A stretch of 64,000 nt of DNA from assembly GCA_002946415.1 (NCBI GenBank), contig NJPS01000076.1:1178001-1242000 (forward strand). The letters are read 5' to 3'. This document shows positions 11,926 to 24,600 of this stretch, piece after piece (position 1 is the first letter of the stretch; every line of letters starts with the position of its first letter). Source of the stretch: Rutstroemia sp. NJR-2017a BVV2. Its lineage: Eukaryota; Ascomycota; Leotiomycetes; Helotiales; Rutstroemiaceae. The notes beneath the pieces were generated by a model, which was given only the letters and a program-made list of their open reading frames with translations, made no database searches and was not told the origin of the DNA. The position numbers and the translations under genes were made by a program.

Positions 11926-12919
11926 CTAGTATACCATCTCGTGTGATGGATGCCAGTCCCTGAAGCCAACATAGAACACCCGTAACATTGCTCCCAGACC
12001 GATAAAAAATGGAATTAGCTGGCCAGCCGAGTCCAGAGTTCCAACGCCGGATATATGGTTCCATGTTATGCTGGCCTCCACTGCTATGATCACGATGGCA
12101 ACAAAGAGGACTAATGCTGCAGCACGGAGATAGTCCATCATAGAATTGCTTCGTGAGCTCCCAAGGCTACTTCTGTGAAGAGAGAAACCCTACGTTAGTA
12201 AAATGATCAAGTAGCGTACAGACTATGGGTTTGGCATACCTTGAGGGCTTTGTAGATAGCGTATCTCGAACTGACCCCGTGGCCGAGTTTTTCCTCCGCG
12301 TAGAAAACATGTTCCAGGCGGCATATACAAATAGCAGCGACATAATCAACAACCACGAAAACCATGCGAGGTTGAAGGCACGAAAGCCCTTATTATCGAG
12401 CTCGACTTTGTTGAACGCAAATCCGAACTCCGGACAACTGGGTTTCTGCCCGCCACTTTGGAAATGGCCTGCCCAAAACCAGAGCTGGAAGCACGAAGTC
12501 GCAAACAGCAGGATGGAGAAGAGCAGATTGTACACCCATCCACGACCAGCATCGCTTTCTCTGACTTCGCCTTTGACGATCTGTATAATACTTTCAAATA
12601 GGTTGAACACGATCACGGGGATAGAAAAGTATTGGTAGCCGAAAATGAGCAGCAGAACGATGTATATTTCGGAGAGCTGGAGATTGGATGTTTGGGTTGC
12701 CAGGGCTATGAAGGTGGCCACGCTGAAAATAATGTTGGAGTAGACTAGGCCTTGAGCTTCATCGCCTGCGAGTTTGCCGTGTCGCCGTCTCGGCATCGAG
12801 GCTATAACGGTGCTGTACCATTGTAGGTAGAAACCAATGCGAATTCCGAGGCCGTAGATATCGGAGTTTCCATCGACAACGCAATCAGTACCATTGGTAG
12901 ATAGGGTACTATTGGACAT
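11926..12919 (-). CDS. Seven-helix integral membrane protein of unknown function
   Basis: Two exons, 12240-12919 and 11926-12172, joined over a 67-nt GT-AG intron; 308 aa. I start at 12919 (MSNSTLSTNGTDC) because the open frame upstream lacks a better context and this gives a short N-terminus with NST/NGT glycosylation sites, as expected outside the cell. Seven hydrophobic segments are visible: around IRIGFYLQWYSTVIASM, YSNIIFSVATFIALAT, YIVLLLIFGYQYFSIPVIVF, VYNLLFSILLFATSCFQLWFW, LAWFSWLLIMSLLFVYAAW, LRAAALVLFVAIVIIAVEASI, and LIPFFIGLGAMLRVFYVGF. A Cys-containing loop (GGQKPSCPEFGF) sits between helices 4 and 5. A Ser/Arg-rich loop before helix 6 spans the splice site. The topology suggests a receptor-like or small-molecule membrane protein, but I recognise no family motif. 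Confidence 0.78.
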
Positions 12920-14428
12920 GTTGAAATATGAAATAAATAAACCAACAGAGACAGGCCCGACAAGAACAAAACAAGACAAGAAGTTGTGTGGAATTAGGTT
13001 TGTAAATGCCCAAGCAGCAGACTTGATATAATATAACTGCACCACAGCTCATCAAGTATACGATGATACTTTAGAGAATGCACGTGCTGCTGCGCCGCTT
13101 TCTGCAGCTTGAAACAGTAAACCAACCCGAGAAAACGCAACTATCGCCGACCCAGGGAATGACTGGCAGTTGTGGACGGTATTTTAGTCCACCCATGCTC
13201 CTATCAAACACATCACTGAACCACCCAATCAACCCGGGTGCGAGGTTCTACTCCAACATCGCACTCCCTTTTCTGATGGAGTTTCAGCCAGCACGTTTAG
13301 CTTCTGTGATTACCATTGTATCGAGGCTCAACCATCTCAGAAATCTTCGAACATTTGAATGTGTGTGTTCCGAGTCGAGAAGTGGATCTCACCCCGCCTG
13401 TAGGCTGTCGTCCGCTGCGGCCAGGAACCCGAGCGCTTAGACCAAGTGCAAGCCTCCATCGATATGTCCTCTAACCAATTAATCCTGAAAGTGTGTCGAG
13501 GCTGCGACTTCAAATACTGCTCGCGACGATGTTACATGTGCGAAATTAGGAAGATGTTTCCGAAAACATAACACAGGACAACGCAAAAAGTAACGATTTA
13601 TCCAAGTACTAGACGTATAAGTTACTCTGGGCGCGTTATCGTTGACTGGTGTTCAGTCCTCTAGGCTCCGCATCTTTACACCTGTTAACACTATCGATAG
13701 CGATCTGGTGGGGTGCGTGGGTGTTCAAACCAAGTAAGCGGCGGTCAAGCTATATTTCCTTTTTTGAACCGAACTATTTGTCATTCATGCAATTACCTTT
13801 ATCAGATTTCCGTGCTTAAGGCGCAGCTTGGTAAATTCGACAAACGCTTCGGAATCCTCTCATGGTATGACTGGAGCGCATGCCCAGGCAGGCTAATTCG
13901 CAGATACCCTAAGCTGCGTCCTACAGTGAATAGCCTGGAACTGTCTGTCGTGGCTCTACTGTATAACCCGGCTCAGGCCCCGAACAATCCACAAAGGAGG
14001 TAAGTTTAGCCATAGACTTCAAGTCCGCGATGTAACTCCGTCCGCATTGGATACAGTGCTCATTCTTTCCAGCAATCAAGACGATACCAAGCTTCGATAT
14101 TGTCAAACAACTCAGTTCCTCTTTACCAGAAGCAGGGGTTGGCCCGTAAGAGGCGGGCACCATAACTAGGGATTCCCCGCCTCCAACACGGAAAGCATAT
14201 ATACTTAAATTTGACGACTCACTTGATTGACTTCTTTAGAGAGGAAACTAATTATTGCCTCTAATAACTATGCAGGCAGAACATCACGAAAATAGCATAT
14301 AAGCAGGGTAAAAAGGATACTAGATTGCTAAGTTCCTAATCTCCTTCCACTTCGTAAAACTTTCGTTTCTCACCGCAAAATATATATTAAAAATATAAAA
14401 ATTAACGAATGTGTGCCCAGATTCGGAC
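12920..14428. other. Intergenic between membrane protein and sugar transporter
   Basis: About 1.5 kb. It holds the promoter of the membrane-protein gene and the 3' side of the transporter. Becomes AT-rich near 14340-14405. Open frames of up to 120 codons look random in composition. Confidence 0.5.
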
Positions 14429-16554
14429 CTACAACTCATTCATCTTCTCTGTGCCTTCGGTCTTGTGCTCCGTAACTGGTGACTGTTTGCCATCATCGCT
14501 CATATCTTGCAATATTCTGTCCAGTCCCACTTCTCTCCTAACGGCTTCCATTCTCTCCAAGTCACCTCTTCCTACACCTTCGCTTCCAAAGACGAGATCC
14601 ATTTCTTCCACTAGAGGGTTGTCAGCATTTGTTCATTCGTCTATGCCGGAATATCGACCGCGCTTCTGAAGTTTCATGATTGAATAAAAAGGATAACTTA
14701 CATCCCAATCTGCTCGTCTCGGGAACACCCCACCAGATAAATGCCGCTCCCATATACGTCAATAGTCCGAAGAGGATATAAGTACCATAACTGATGCCAG
14801 TCAACATATCCGGAGTGACTTGGCCAACGATGAAGTTGTTCATCCAGTTACTACTGGCACCTAGCGCAATACCATATGGACGGCTAGAAAGGGGCCAGAT
14901 TTCAGCGACGAGAATCCAGGCACAAGGACCCCAGGAGTAGCCGAAATGAATAACGAAGAGCCTGGGTTGATGTTAGTTGAAATATACTAGATTGAACGAG
15001 AGAGGTAGGACATACCAAACCATGGCGACAGCAGCCCAACCAGCAGCTTTGTGTGTTTCCCATTGATCGCGGTTCTTGGCTACGATGACAGCAATGATGA
15101 TGTGGCAAGTTGCCATGCCGATGGCGCCGATCGTCAAGATGGGTTTGCGACCGAGTTTGTCAATGTAGAGGACTGAGGGGATGGTGGCGAGGAACATGAC
15201 GATTCCTACTACACCGGTAGCGAGAAGAGAGATGGTGTTGCTGGAAAGACCAAGGTCTTGGAAGATGGTGGGAGCATAGTAGAGAATTGCCTGATAAGGA
15301 TGTCAGTATCGATTCCTTCTTTTGTCGATTATTGCATTGCGAGAAAGTTAAGGAGGAGGTGGAGATAGCCCGAGAACTTACGTTAATACCTGTCCATTGC
15401 TGGAAGAACATAGTGACAGTCGCTACAATGACTCGCTTGAACATAGGTCTCGTTCTGAACAGGCTTCCAATGGCTACAAATTGCAACTTGGCAGTATTCT
15501 GCCAGCTCAATGTCTGCAAACCAGGCCACATCTCTGCGATTGTTCTCTTCTCAAACATACTCTGAGCTTTTATCTCCAAGAATTCTATCTCGACCAATTG
15601 GTGATCCATTGGTAGGCCTCTCAGTTTTGCGAGCACTCTTCTAGCCTCTTCTTCCCGCCCATGATGTGCCAACCACCTAGGACTGAAGGGCATGAAGATC
15701 ATTCCTGCAAACAAGACCAGAGCAGGGAATAACTGGAGGCAGATAGGTACCAACCATGATGCATCGGATTGTGTGTTGCCGGTTCCTCCAATATAGTTGG
15801 TGCCGTAATCGATCCAGAAGGAGATCATAATTCCAGCGCAGATAGCGAGTTGCTGTAGAGCGATCAAAGAACCTCTGACTTCTGGTGGTGCTACTTCAGC
15901 GTTGTACATTGGGACGATCATACTGAGGGATCCAACACCCATTCCGGTGATGAAACGGCCACCGAGGATAGCAGAGTGTCCGGCTGAAACAGAGGTTGCT
16001 TGGACGATGACGCCGACGATGAAAACAGCTGTGTGGTTCTGTTGTTAGTCTTGGACATGCTAACCCACTGCCTTCTCGGACTCAAGATGTATAGGTGGAG
16101 GAAGAAACTCACCAGTAGCGACCAAGATTCCATATTTTCTACTTAGTGTTTCCGCCATGAAACCACTTAGTAGTGTTCCAATCCAAGCACCAAGTTCCAA
16201 AATACTGGTCAACCATCCCTTCTTACTCTGGTCTGCAGGATTAGTGCTATCCCATTCGCCCATATGAGACATGAAAGAGTTCATTGTCAGTACGCCAGAG
16301 AAGACTCCCTGGTTGTATCCCTATCATGATAAAAAACGTAATTAGCACTTGTCTCAATCTCATGGATATACTGGAGTAGATTCTCAGAAGAGGGCCTTAT
16401 TTACATAGAGTAGTCCGCCAATGCAAGCAAATAGAGCAATACTGAAAACACGAAAGTTCTTCACAAGAGCTGCAGGCCCACTACTGCCCATGAGCTGCTG
16501 GCGACGCTCCAATGCCGCATCATGGAGACCGTGGACGGGGGCTCCACCTGGCAT
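14429..16554 (-). CDS. MFS hexose/sugar transporter
   Basis: Plasma-membrane sugar:proton symporter of the major facilitator superfamily. Six exons: 16405-16554, 16113-16320, 15382-16028, 15016-15290, 14702-14961, 14429-14610; all introns GT-AG, 54-91 nt; 573 aa, normal for fungal sugar transporters. The start MPGGAPVHGL is chosen over an in-frame ATG at 16602. Visible family marks: LLYGYNQGVFSGVLT in helix 1; GRFITGMGVGSLSMIVPMYNAEVAPPEVRG (sugar-transporter signature plus the PEVRG loop); FSPRWLAHHGREEEA (the PESPRWL motif of the family, here with F-S-P-R); QQWTGINAILYYAP in helix 7; DKLGRKPIL (loop 8-9 motif); GPCAWILVAEIWPLSSRPYG (helix 10 and the xPLxxR motif); and the VPETSRLGLEEMD end (PETKG-like). 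Substrate cannot be fixed from sequence alone. Confidence 0.93.
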
Positions 16555-19500
16555 GATGAGATTATTGTGTTGGCGAAATCGATTGAAACTGTGTAAATGC
16601 ACAAGAACAGAGGAATCGTTACAATAGTTGAGAAACAGCAGTCAACAGCCTTTTCATAGCATCTCTGAACATATACCCAGTAGCTCGTGGATCCTCTTCC
16701 TCGCAGTCCCACGAATCCTCTCTGCATATCAAAGCAGTCAGCATAGCTCCGGATAATATGATGGATAAATGGGAATGGCAAATGAAATTGAAGTGCCAGA
16801 GAAACCGCACTAAAAAGTGCAAAAACGCGGGATGTGGAGAAGCAATAACCCATCGTCGTACCCCGCATTCTGGCAAGGCCCTGTCATGTGCATTTAGGCT
16901 AAAGTCGGATAATGAGGTCCGGACAAGGGAAGGAAAATATATCACGATGTCACTCCACAGTCTGCATACACATGACCAATGAAGTCTCAGGCAGTCACGA
17001 ATTTTACGAAAAACACGGTGGCGGGTGGGATCGTGCGAGTCTGTATTGGTGCGGATCGTCATGTATACGATAAACGGTTTCAATCAAACCAATGGTCGGG
17101 AAAGATGATGCTCTTGCAGCTAGGGTTCAAGAAAAAGGACCGAGAGAGTAATGTACGAACTTGCCAGGACCACGACTAGTGACATCTGCACTTGTAAGTC
17201 CTTACGATTCTTCCGGTCCTGTGCAGTAGGTCGTCCAAGTCCCTGTCTCTTGCGAAGCTTGTGAGTTCCGCAGCTTTGGTTGATGGTACTATGTGCCTAA
17301 ACGTGATCCGACTTATCCATACTGGCAAGGTCTGGACGTAAGTGGAGAGATGACGATGTTGACCGAGTTGAGGTTTTCCAAATAGATGTAAAGTAACCGC
17401 AAGTTATGTTTAGCGGTCAGCCAAGTTATCGAACAAGTTCGTTCGGACTGCGTAGCTAACCGATAGGAAACAAGCATAAGTAGATTGAAATTTCTTGCTG
17501 CATACGTCGACAGTCTCCGAGCACACTCGAATTTCGTGTAAACGTGCTTTGCCGTCAGAATCTCCACGACTAGTGGATGGGCCAATGGCAAGGACATCTA
17601 CTTGATAATATAATTTGACAAGAAACTGTAGAGCGGTCGTACAGCGACGCAGGTAAGATGCTCCATGCAATCGCCTTATGAAGAAAGGAATATAGAAAGG
17701 GAGATGGCAAGGACAAGCTGCGTGGCTAGCAAATGGTATTTTGATATCGAAAATAAGCACATTGTACGTGAGAGCTCTGGGGGTGGTCTGATGCGATAGA
17801 GAATGCAGTAAGCAAATTAAGTAAAGGATGATTACTGCATAGCCTGCCTTACATGCCGTCCTCTCAAGGTAGTTTGTCACACAATGACTGCCTGACCTGT
17901 AGACCGCTGCAACGGCACACAGAATGGGCTGCTGTCGGATATGAATATCTTTTATTATACCAGTGCCTGCATTCATTGAACTCATCAGATGAAGATGTTG
18001 CAGTACGTGAGATAATGCATCTTGAGCAGCGCAAAGAGGCCCGAAAATGATCTTGTTTTCACAGTAAGTTATTTCCGGGGCATCGTTGATCTGGAAAGCG
18101 CAGTCGCATTCCAGTGAAAGTCGTCGGTTCAGCGGGTCTGCTCTGCAGCAGTAGAGCTTCATACTTTCACTCAGGCACTGGTCTGAAGATCACGACTCTA
18201 AGACAGAACCCCTCGAGACTTTACGACATAAATCGAATTGTCCACTTTCAACCAAGGCCGTCGACCATATTCATGGGTTTCCCACTCTACGAAGTAGGTC
18301 GCATCTTCTGCATTCCGTTCTCCCACTTTTGCCATCCATGTCGAGTTGACATTACACAATACCACTCCAACCCCATTTCTGGATTCTCTTGCCGGCCTCT
18401 GGTGGCCCTCGCGTGATACGGCATGGGGAAGGCATGTGCATTTCTCTACCATGACGCTTCGATTTCTTGCTGTCGCCAACGGAAGTGTCCCATTGCAAGC
18501 TCCCGTCTTCAGATCTAGTGAGATGTGACTAGTCATCGAAACCCGAGGATATCAACAAGCTTTTGAATCCTTCTGGCTTCTTCCAACCACGACCAAGCGG
18601 ATGGACATGGTAAATTTCCAAATTCTCGACTTCGGCAGTATATCTGAAGTCGCAATGAAGATAAGATCTGTCATTCTCAAATTACGGACCAAGTAAGGGT
18701 CTCAGCGGCTGTTGCGCATCTCCAACTGGATGAGAGCATTGAGAGGAGCACACATTGTGGGGAAGCTTGGTCGTATCTGCACGTACGGGTTCTCCTGCCC
18801 GTCATTAAAGACATTGTGATGAACTGTGGATCGACATAGTGAAGATGAAGTCTCTATAAGAAATCGTGCATCCTCTCCGACATCTTGCAGGCTCGGCGTT
18901 TAATTTGCTCGGCGGCAAGCAGTGACTAGTAGATGCGCTGCGTGAAGGTGCCGTCAGCAAGATTCCGATCGAAGGATTAAAGCACAACCGTGTGTGCTCA
19001 TACAATATCTGCATACCCATGTTTGCGCTCTGTGTCGAGAGCGAACATTTACTCCATTGCTACCTCGTCCCAGCATGGTCCACCCAATGCGGCAGAACGT
19101 GCATCTCTCGCGCAACATCAACATTAGGGAAGCACAGACCACCCCAAGGACCGTCCCCGCTCATCCCACCAACGACCAAGAAGCACACACTCGAAACGCG
19201 CAGCAGCAATCACTGGCTCCGCTATTTATGCTTCATTGGGCCGGAGAGGGCCAGGTGACATCAGGCGTCGATGGGACCTTCCTCGGAGAATATATTGCAT
19301 GATTTCCTAATCCGGTTATTCGGGTTGGTTGGTGGTGAATATTGACGATGGCTCCCCAGTTTGAAAAGGGTTTTGTTGCACGTCGGTTTTATGTCAAACA
19401 TAACGTGGCTTGATTTGACTATGCATTATCATGCTGGTGCATGTTAGTGTGGAGTATACGGGGGAGGTTCGATCTAGAGCATTTTACTGGGTTAGGATTG

Positions 19501-21138
19501 ATTGAGGAGAATTTCGCATGTTGGAGGGGCAAGAGCTCGACCGGTGAATTTATTTTGATAACTTCTGTAACTCGGTCGTTCAAGAAGAATACAAAGCCGT
19601 TGCGGAGCAGAAGTCTGGTCCGCATAAAGCAAGAAACATGAATGCAATTATAAGTGCGCAAAACGCTTAGCTTAGATGCCAGAGGGTACGCGTGTCTTGG
19701 AAGTTGGAGTGCGGGGGACCTCCCCTACACGTCTACTGTTACCTATATAAATCAATCTGGGTCTAATCTATCAACAATTGCTTCCGTTTCCTGCTCCCCT
19801 TCTCCTCCCTTCCGTCGTCCTCAAACTACCCATTAACCCATCAAGCCCATGTTGCATCTTTGGCAATAGTCTTGATGTTCACGCATGCTTCCGCTGAGTA
19901 TCAATTATTCCACCCCGGCACCCGCCCCGGAAGATAGACATGGGAAAGCGTGTCGGAAAGAGATTCAATGGACTAGCGGCGAGACTACAGGAGACAACCA
20001 ATGTATGGTATGGGCCTACGAGAGGACATTCATGGTATTAGTTAAATCTATGCAGTACAGGACAGTGGATCTATTTAATGATCACTCCAACCCATAGTTT
20101 AGTTGAAAGAGACTTACCTGAACCACTGCACCGAATCGCCCATTTGAAATGATACTGGTGCAACGGTTGAGAAATTAAGCAACATAGAGACTCGATGACA
20201 TTTCATGATATGATCAATGAATGGCCCGTAACTGGTTCTGTGGTTTTAACCTCTAGACAGTGGCACTAGCTATATCATTCAATAGAACATAATTGTGCTT
20301 GATCTAGATAGATCGATTCATTCTAAGGGGAGAGAGTAGGTCATTCATTATATGGCCTGCTCTCTTATATCAACTACCCTAATTTAGCACACCTGTGGGC
20401 TACGCTGTACAAGTGATTCTCTCCTGTAGCTATATGAATCATATTCCGACAAGTTCTCAGGACTTTGACAGTGGTCTTTCAGTATGGGAAAGCATTCATA
20501 CAACGAAGGGTCCAGTGAAGGTAGGGAGAAGGACGGGAAGAGACTAACACTAGAAGCAAGAATCTATTCACGACAGACATGAGTATATCTGGACGTGGGT
20601 GGCCTGAGTACCAACGGTTCACAAAAACATTAGGCCTGCATCAATACAAGAACTCCCACGTACTAGAATGTGTATCAATGGGATTCATATTAGAAACGGT
20701 TTAGTTGGCATCATGAGGAAACGACACTTGTTACAGGATTGGCCTTTCGAGATGATATCCAAAGGTAAGATATGACGACTAAAGGGAGGCATACTTTTCT
20801 AGGCGTATGGTTACAAACAAAGAGCACGGGATGATACATATATCAGACTGGTTGGATTCAAGTTACCAATACATCTAAACCTCATGCACGACTCGCACGA
20901 GAAATCCGAGACTCAAGACACAGGGAGCGCTGGATCTCGCCATACAAGCTATCGTATAGCTGCGGCCACACTTGATGGTATGTGTGCAAGATATGAAGAT
21001 CTGTGATAAGTGTGCACGCTCTCAAGATATCTGTAACTTCACAGATGAGAGATCCTGCGACTACACACACTCCAGTATGTTCGTTCAACTAGCACTGCAT
21101 GTGGCCGTAGCTGCTCCTGCATGCAGTTAATCTGCAAA

Positions 21139-21160
21139 GATGTGATGTGATGTGATGTGA
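21139..21160. repeat. (GATGT)n microsatellite
   Basis: Four tandem copies of a GATGT-type pentanucleotide, read directly from the sequence, in non-coding DNA. Confidence 0.85.
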
Positions 21161-21635
21161 AAGTGCAATGAATCGAAGTGAATATTGTATGAGAAGTGGA
21201 GGTGTGTAATGTGACGGACAGACCGAATATCATGTATGACCGATGAAGGTGTGTACGGAGACAAGTCCGGCCATGGAAATCGTCGAAGTAGTATTGCAAC
21301 AACACGATGTGACCTGGAATTAGTGCTGCGTATCTATCAAAACGCCGAGGAAGTTGTTTCGGTAGGTAGTACATATCTATCAGAATTCTTCCACATGGAA
21401 AAACCGTAGAGGATTCCGCCTACTCTAACAACTTACAGAAGCCTTCAATCATAACATGTACCTCATGTCTTTTCTTTATCTCGTAACTCTACCGTACATC
21501 CACTTCCCCTGAGGCTCTGTGAATCTACACTACACTACCTGTACACTCAACAACCCTTCCCTCCTATCCATCCTATCCCCCAATCCCAATCCCACCAATC
21601 CCTCCCACAACACCCACGCCGTAATCCTCCCACTA

Positions 21636-21664
21636 CCACCTCACCTCACCTCACCTCACCTCTC
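21636..21664. repeat. (CCTCA)n microsatellite
   Basis: About five to six tandem copies of CCTCA within a C/T/A-rich strand-asymmetric stretch (21520-21700). Confidence 0.85.
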
Positions 21665-24600
21665 CACCACCACCAAACGCAAACCTCAAACCCTCTCCAA
21701 ACAAGAAATCCGATCATCGATCTTACTCAGATGCTCCCTTTTGCGATATGCAACACACAATCTCGCCCTCTTATCTCTCAACTAGCAATATCAGATCCTG
21801 CGATGGACGACCAGATGACTTATCTAGTTTCGCATTTTGCGATCCTTTCTCGTGTTTCGAAACTTCGATTCATTGCGTGGATAGATAATTCCCGTGCGAG
21901 ATATGGGAAGGGGATGGAGACGGATACCAGTGCATTGGATGAAGAACTGTTGGGGAAACGCTGTGCCGCCAACCGACTGAAGGCTGAGTTGATGCGTGCG
22001 TGTGCATATGTAAGGTACGAGAGGGAAGTGATATTGAAAGAACTTACTTGGGTTACATGCAGGAAGAGATATGGACTTGATAATCAGAGCATGTTGAGTG
22101 TACTTTAATTTCACGTCTGTACGTATTATCCGCAAGTCAACAATACAAACCCACCGAGCAATCTCACCACCAACACACCCACCTAGATACGTACCTGCAC
22201 ATCAAAGTCGCAATCGTACTTCCTATCCATTCAGCACGCTAGATATAATGTAACTTAACTCACCAGTAAGGACATCCCATCCATAATCCCATCCATAATC
22301 TACCCTGGTAGCGAGCATAAGCCACATAATGTACAGGTAGGAAGCACATCGCGCCAGACGGGAAAACTCCAGAAGCCCCAGCGCAATCCTCCTTTCCTCC
22401 ATGTTTCGCCTTGGCATTTGGCATGGCAAGGTAGCACGGGAAGGAAGCGTGAGTGAGGTAAGATGGAAGAAAAGAATACGCCGCACCGCAATGCATCGCA
22501 TCGCTACTACAGCTGTCTACGTTTCAGGCGGACGGGCAGGCAGGCAGTGCGTATGCAAGACACAGTAGCGCACCGTAAAGTTTCCTGAAGAAAAGCGCCC
22601 ACGACCCGAGTTATTCTGGGCGGCAGAGAGCAACAGTCGCATACTCTCAATGGCTCGAAAACCAGCATGTGATCTACCGATCACAGGCTATTTATGCAGC
22701 AAACGAATGATTGGCAATGAATACATATTAATTAGACGCCGAAGCACTTGTGCAGACAAATTCTGCGTTGGAAGCGCTGAGTGTGCAGAACAAGTAGATG
22801 CCGAACCGAGTCACGAGCAAACCAAACGGGCCTCCTGTACGGCCAAACAACGGGCGGCGGTTGAGGTGGCTGGAATTTGGAATCGAATGGCTGATATCGG
22901 TTCGTATCGACCAAAGCGCATTAGTTTCTTTCTCATCCTTCTCACCTCGTCACGAATATGTAAGTAATTGGTAAGGAAACCACCAAAATCTAGATCCCGA
23001 AAAGCACTGAGACAGCCGGACCTCTCGACCAATAGCGACGCGCGCATCACCATGTTTCACGCGAGTGTGAACCTTGTTCTAGTGCGCTGTATCAGAAATT
23101 TCGTTTTTGTCGGATTTGGGCCGTCCAATGGATTCGGCGACGCGCTCGGTATTTGGGAATAGAGTTTGTGTTTTGGCAGCGAGAGAGCGGGAGAAAGATG
23201 GGTACGTACTTTAGTAGCTATCAGTGAACTGTTAAGTTGGTAACATCATCTCCCCGGTTGGAGAACCATGGATTGGTGCTATACTAAACCTCTATTTTCG
23301 GGATCACTGCATGGGACGTCGCACAGAGTGGCCAGTAGGAAGGCGTTACCAGATACTATCTACAAGTAAGGTCATGTAAGTCATGTAAGTAAACGCTCGG
23401 GTTCATATTGCCAAAGAACGAATGGACACGAAGAGTCGCCCAAATCAACACCTTCCCCAGAGCGCGCTTATTTGACTACGCAGGTAGGCCAGGTTAGATT
23501 TCCATTTCCTGCAGTACACCAAAAGAAAATCTCGGAAAATTCATTGCGAAATAATGTGGGAAGAAAAGAAAAAAGCATTGGTAAGGAAGCTTAAAAGGGG
23601 CTACAGTGTTGATGATCTCTTGTTTTTTTATTTTTTTCGCCGAAAATCTTATCTTAACCTTTATATTAATATTAATTTTAATATACGACGGCAGAGGAAG
23701 ATTATGCGGTCGGGGTTGCTCTTGATATCACACCGCTTTGTCGATTTGGGTGAAAAGAAGAAGAAAGGTCCAGAGCAGACAAGGCAGGGTGACTTTCATC
23801 TAGGATTGAGGCTTGAGAGAAACATCATCATAGTCCATATCGGCGTATTTGTGGCGAACGGCCAAGCACGCCCGGCCCTTGGGGAACGTTGAGAACGGGG
23901 CCCATCATATCACCATGGCCAGACCTGGCCGCATCGGGCATATTTCGTGCAAAGGTGTTTCACAATGACGATCAAACAGGTACGCAGCTCCAGGCTTAAG
24001 CTTGAAAGCTTCCCCGAAGCTGGGAGGGAGGGGATTCCATTCCATTCTTGGTGGCTGGCCAGATAGAGGTATACGCAGGAACAGATTTGAGATACGAGGA
24101 ATCCTGCCGAGGAGCCGATCTGACAACGGTGCGAGTGCTGGTTATTGCTGACTTTGAACTTTGGTTGTGGTAAGATTTGCTTATTGGGACATTCTGTGCG
24201 AGTTGTGCACGTACGTGAGGAGTGAGTCGTAGGATTTTTGGGATTGTGGAGTTAACTATGCATAGGCAGGTAGGTACTCATGACAAGGTACATCCTGTAT
24301 GTACTATTTTGTGGCTACTTCAATGCATAGCAGTTGATTGGAGAGAGAATGGAAGGGTCCAATCTCATTAATGCCGCTATTGCAACGATGATTAATGGAT
24401 AGCATTACTGCTTGCTCATCGGGAAGGTCGAGAAGGTTTAACTCAGGACCGCCACAGCGTTCACATAGCATCATCGGAGCCCAAAGATCACCATTCTGAT
24501 CATCACTAAAAACGTGAGAAATAGATGTCGACCATGAATCGAAATCCTGCGCCGCTGAATCGTTATCTAGCCCGAAATGCAACCCAAAATCACAAGCAGG

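Noticed and set aside
17410..18162. 250-codon open frame on the minus strand
   Set aside because: No recognisable motif, Cys/His/Leu-heavy mixed composition and no neighbouring exon; kept only as a point to test in the gene-poor interval.
18540..18780. Stretch with several open minus-strand frames that look partly protein-like
   Set aside because: Three frames are equally open over about 100 nt and none continues into a recognisable exon; treated as chance.
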